DNA of 7,396 bases from an uncultured Lachnospiraceae bacterium (GTDB lineage Bacteria; Bacillota; Clostridia; Lachnospirales; Lachnospiraceae), in assembly GCA_902783735.1 (NCBI GenBank), contig CACZSE010000108.1:1-7396 (forward strand). The letters run 5' to 3'. The notes under the pieces were generated by a model. That model was not told the DNA's origin, did not search any database, and was given only the letters and a program-made list of their open reading frames with translations. The translations under genes and the position numbers were made by a program. Below, one piece after another: positions 6,781 through 7,396 of this stretch; position 1 is the first letter of the stretch, and each line of letters opens with the position of its first letter.

Positions 6781-7396
6781 CTTAGCCTTCACGATCTTGA
6801 AGGTTACGACCTTGTAGCCGCTGAAGCGTCCCTTTCCTTTAAGGATATAGGTCGCCTTGCCCTTCTTCACGTTGTTAAAGCAGGTAAGGATCTCATAATC
6901 GTTCGTTGTGAGATATTCCTTCTTTGTCTGCTTGCCCGAGCCTGTCTTGGTATAGAGCTTTATCTCATTATCGGGACGTATCGCTTTTCCGGTATACTGC
7001 TTATCTGCTATCTTATCATATGCCGTCTTACTAAGATCGTAGATCTTTCTGATGCTGTAGGTAGCAGTAACTTCTCCTGTGTAGTTTCCTTTTCCGGTTA
7101 TCTTTACGGTGATAACAGCATCCTCAGCGATGACCGTAGTCTTGTCGATCTCTTTTCCGTCAGCCGTTAAGAATTCTACAGTATAGTCCTTATTCTCGGA
7201 GAGCTTCTTTCCGTCGATATCGTAGAGCTCAGGCTTTGACTTATACTGATCGCCCTTTGCGTTTACCTTTACTTCCTTATCTTTTGTCACTATCTTGACA
7301 TTTGCGATGTCCTTTTGTTCGATGACAAAGCCTGCTGTTCTCTTTCCGTTTAGGTTTCCTTTACCCGTGATGGTGAGCTTGGGTGTCTTGTCTCCC
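6769..7396 (-). CDS. C-terminal part of a repeat-containing, probably secreted or surface protein (partial, N-terminus beyond right edge)
   Basis: The frame is open from the right edge to a TAA at 6769-6771 (208 codons seen). An internal GTG at 7290 is not a credible start, because the repeat pattern continues upstream of it. The residues form the tail of one repeat (TITGKGNLNGKRTAGFVI), then two fuller repeats, each with a QY(K/T)-type opening, a central DY followed by a beta-rich stretch, and a closing GKGNYTG or GKGRFSG motif before an alternating beta strand (TATYSI, VVTFKI). Such Ig-like beta repeats are common in large secreted and cell-surface proteins of Clostridia, but I cannot name a family with certainty. 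The protein ends in KIVKAKFNA with no LPxTG, hydrophobic tail or basic anchor, so any surface anchoring must lie in the missing N-terminal part. It is very rich in Lys, Thr and Asp. The last codons overlap the -35 region of the trkA promoter. Confidence 0.8.
   Translation of the reverse strand, partial: GDKTPKLTITGKGNLNGKRTAGFVIEQKDIANVKIVTKDKEVKVNAKGDQYKSKPELYDIDGKKLSENKDYTVEFLTADGKEIDKTTVIAEDAVITVKITGKGNYTGEVTATYSIRKIYDLSKTAYDKIADKQYTGKAIRPDNEIKLYTKTGSGKQTKKEYLTTNDYEILTCFNNVKKGKATYILKGKGRFSGYKVVTFKIVKAKFNA
6793..7005 (-). repeat. Protein-level repeat unit (last), about 71 residues
   Basis: Encodes the unit starting DKQYTGKAIRPDNEIKLY, with NDYEIL and FNNVKKGKATYIL in the middle and LKGKGRFSGYKVVTFKI at its end. 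It matches the preceding unit in motif order and spacing. It is the final domain, with only seven residues before the stop. Confidence 0.7.
7051..7254 (-). repeat. Protein-level repeat unit (penultimate), about 68 residues
   Basis: Encodes the unit starting GDQYKSKPELYDIDGKKL, with DYTVEF in the middle and ITGKGNYTGEVTATYSI at its end. The next unit begins 83 residues later. The repeats are diverged at the DNA level and are recognisable only in translation. The tail of a further unit is seen at about 7321-7396. Confidence 0.7.

Noticed and set aside
6580..7170. Plus-strand open frame of 196 codons
   Set aside because: It runs antisense across the start of trkA and the repeat-protein gene, both clearly coding, and shows no recognisable domain.

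Overview
The window looks like a chromosomal segment of a Gram-positive Clostridia-type bacterium, most likely Lachnospiraceae or similar (Butyrivibrio-like is a guess from style, not proven). Grounds for this are moderate GC with A/T-rich promoters close to the sigma-A consensus, Shine-Dalgarno-led genes, a full-length TrkA beside a TrkH subunit, surface proteins anchored by a single N-terminal membrane segment, and a secreted protein built of 'GKGNYTG'-type repeats. No tRNA, rRNA, CRISPR, insertion sequence or phage gene was seen.

Left part (1-3804): a cell-surface carbohydrate-modification locus. A leftward gene, cut by the left edge, encodes a membrane-anchored protein with two NodB (polysaccharide deacetylase) folds. 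Both have lost the catalytic Asp and the metal-binding His residues in the parts that can be read. It is divergent from a rightward two-gene operon: an AlgI/DltB-type MBOAT membrane O-acyltransferase and, 8 bases downstream, a membrane-anchored SGNH hydrolase-fold protein with an intact Ser-Asp-His set. MBOAT plus SGNH is the standard pair for moving acetyl groups across the membrane onto an extracellular polymer. The 275-base divergent intergenic region carries a strong predicted promoter for the operon (TTTACA, 17 bases, TATAAT).

Right part (3807-6780): a leftward trkA-trkH operon for potassium uptake, convergent with the acetylation operon and separated from it by only 2 bases, with no visible terminator. 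TrkA has two complete RCK halves, and TrkH has four pore loops with filter glycines. The trkA start is placed at an internal ATG (6698), because a longer GTG-started reading would begin upstream of the transcription start predicted from an extended -10 promoter.

Right edge (6769-7396): the C-terminal 208 residues of a larger protein made of roughly 70-residue repeats on an 83-residue period, probably a secreted or surface protein.

The most interesting part is the pseudo-deacetylase facing the O-acetylation pair. The rest is housekeeping or a common surface-protein type.
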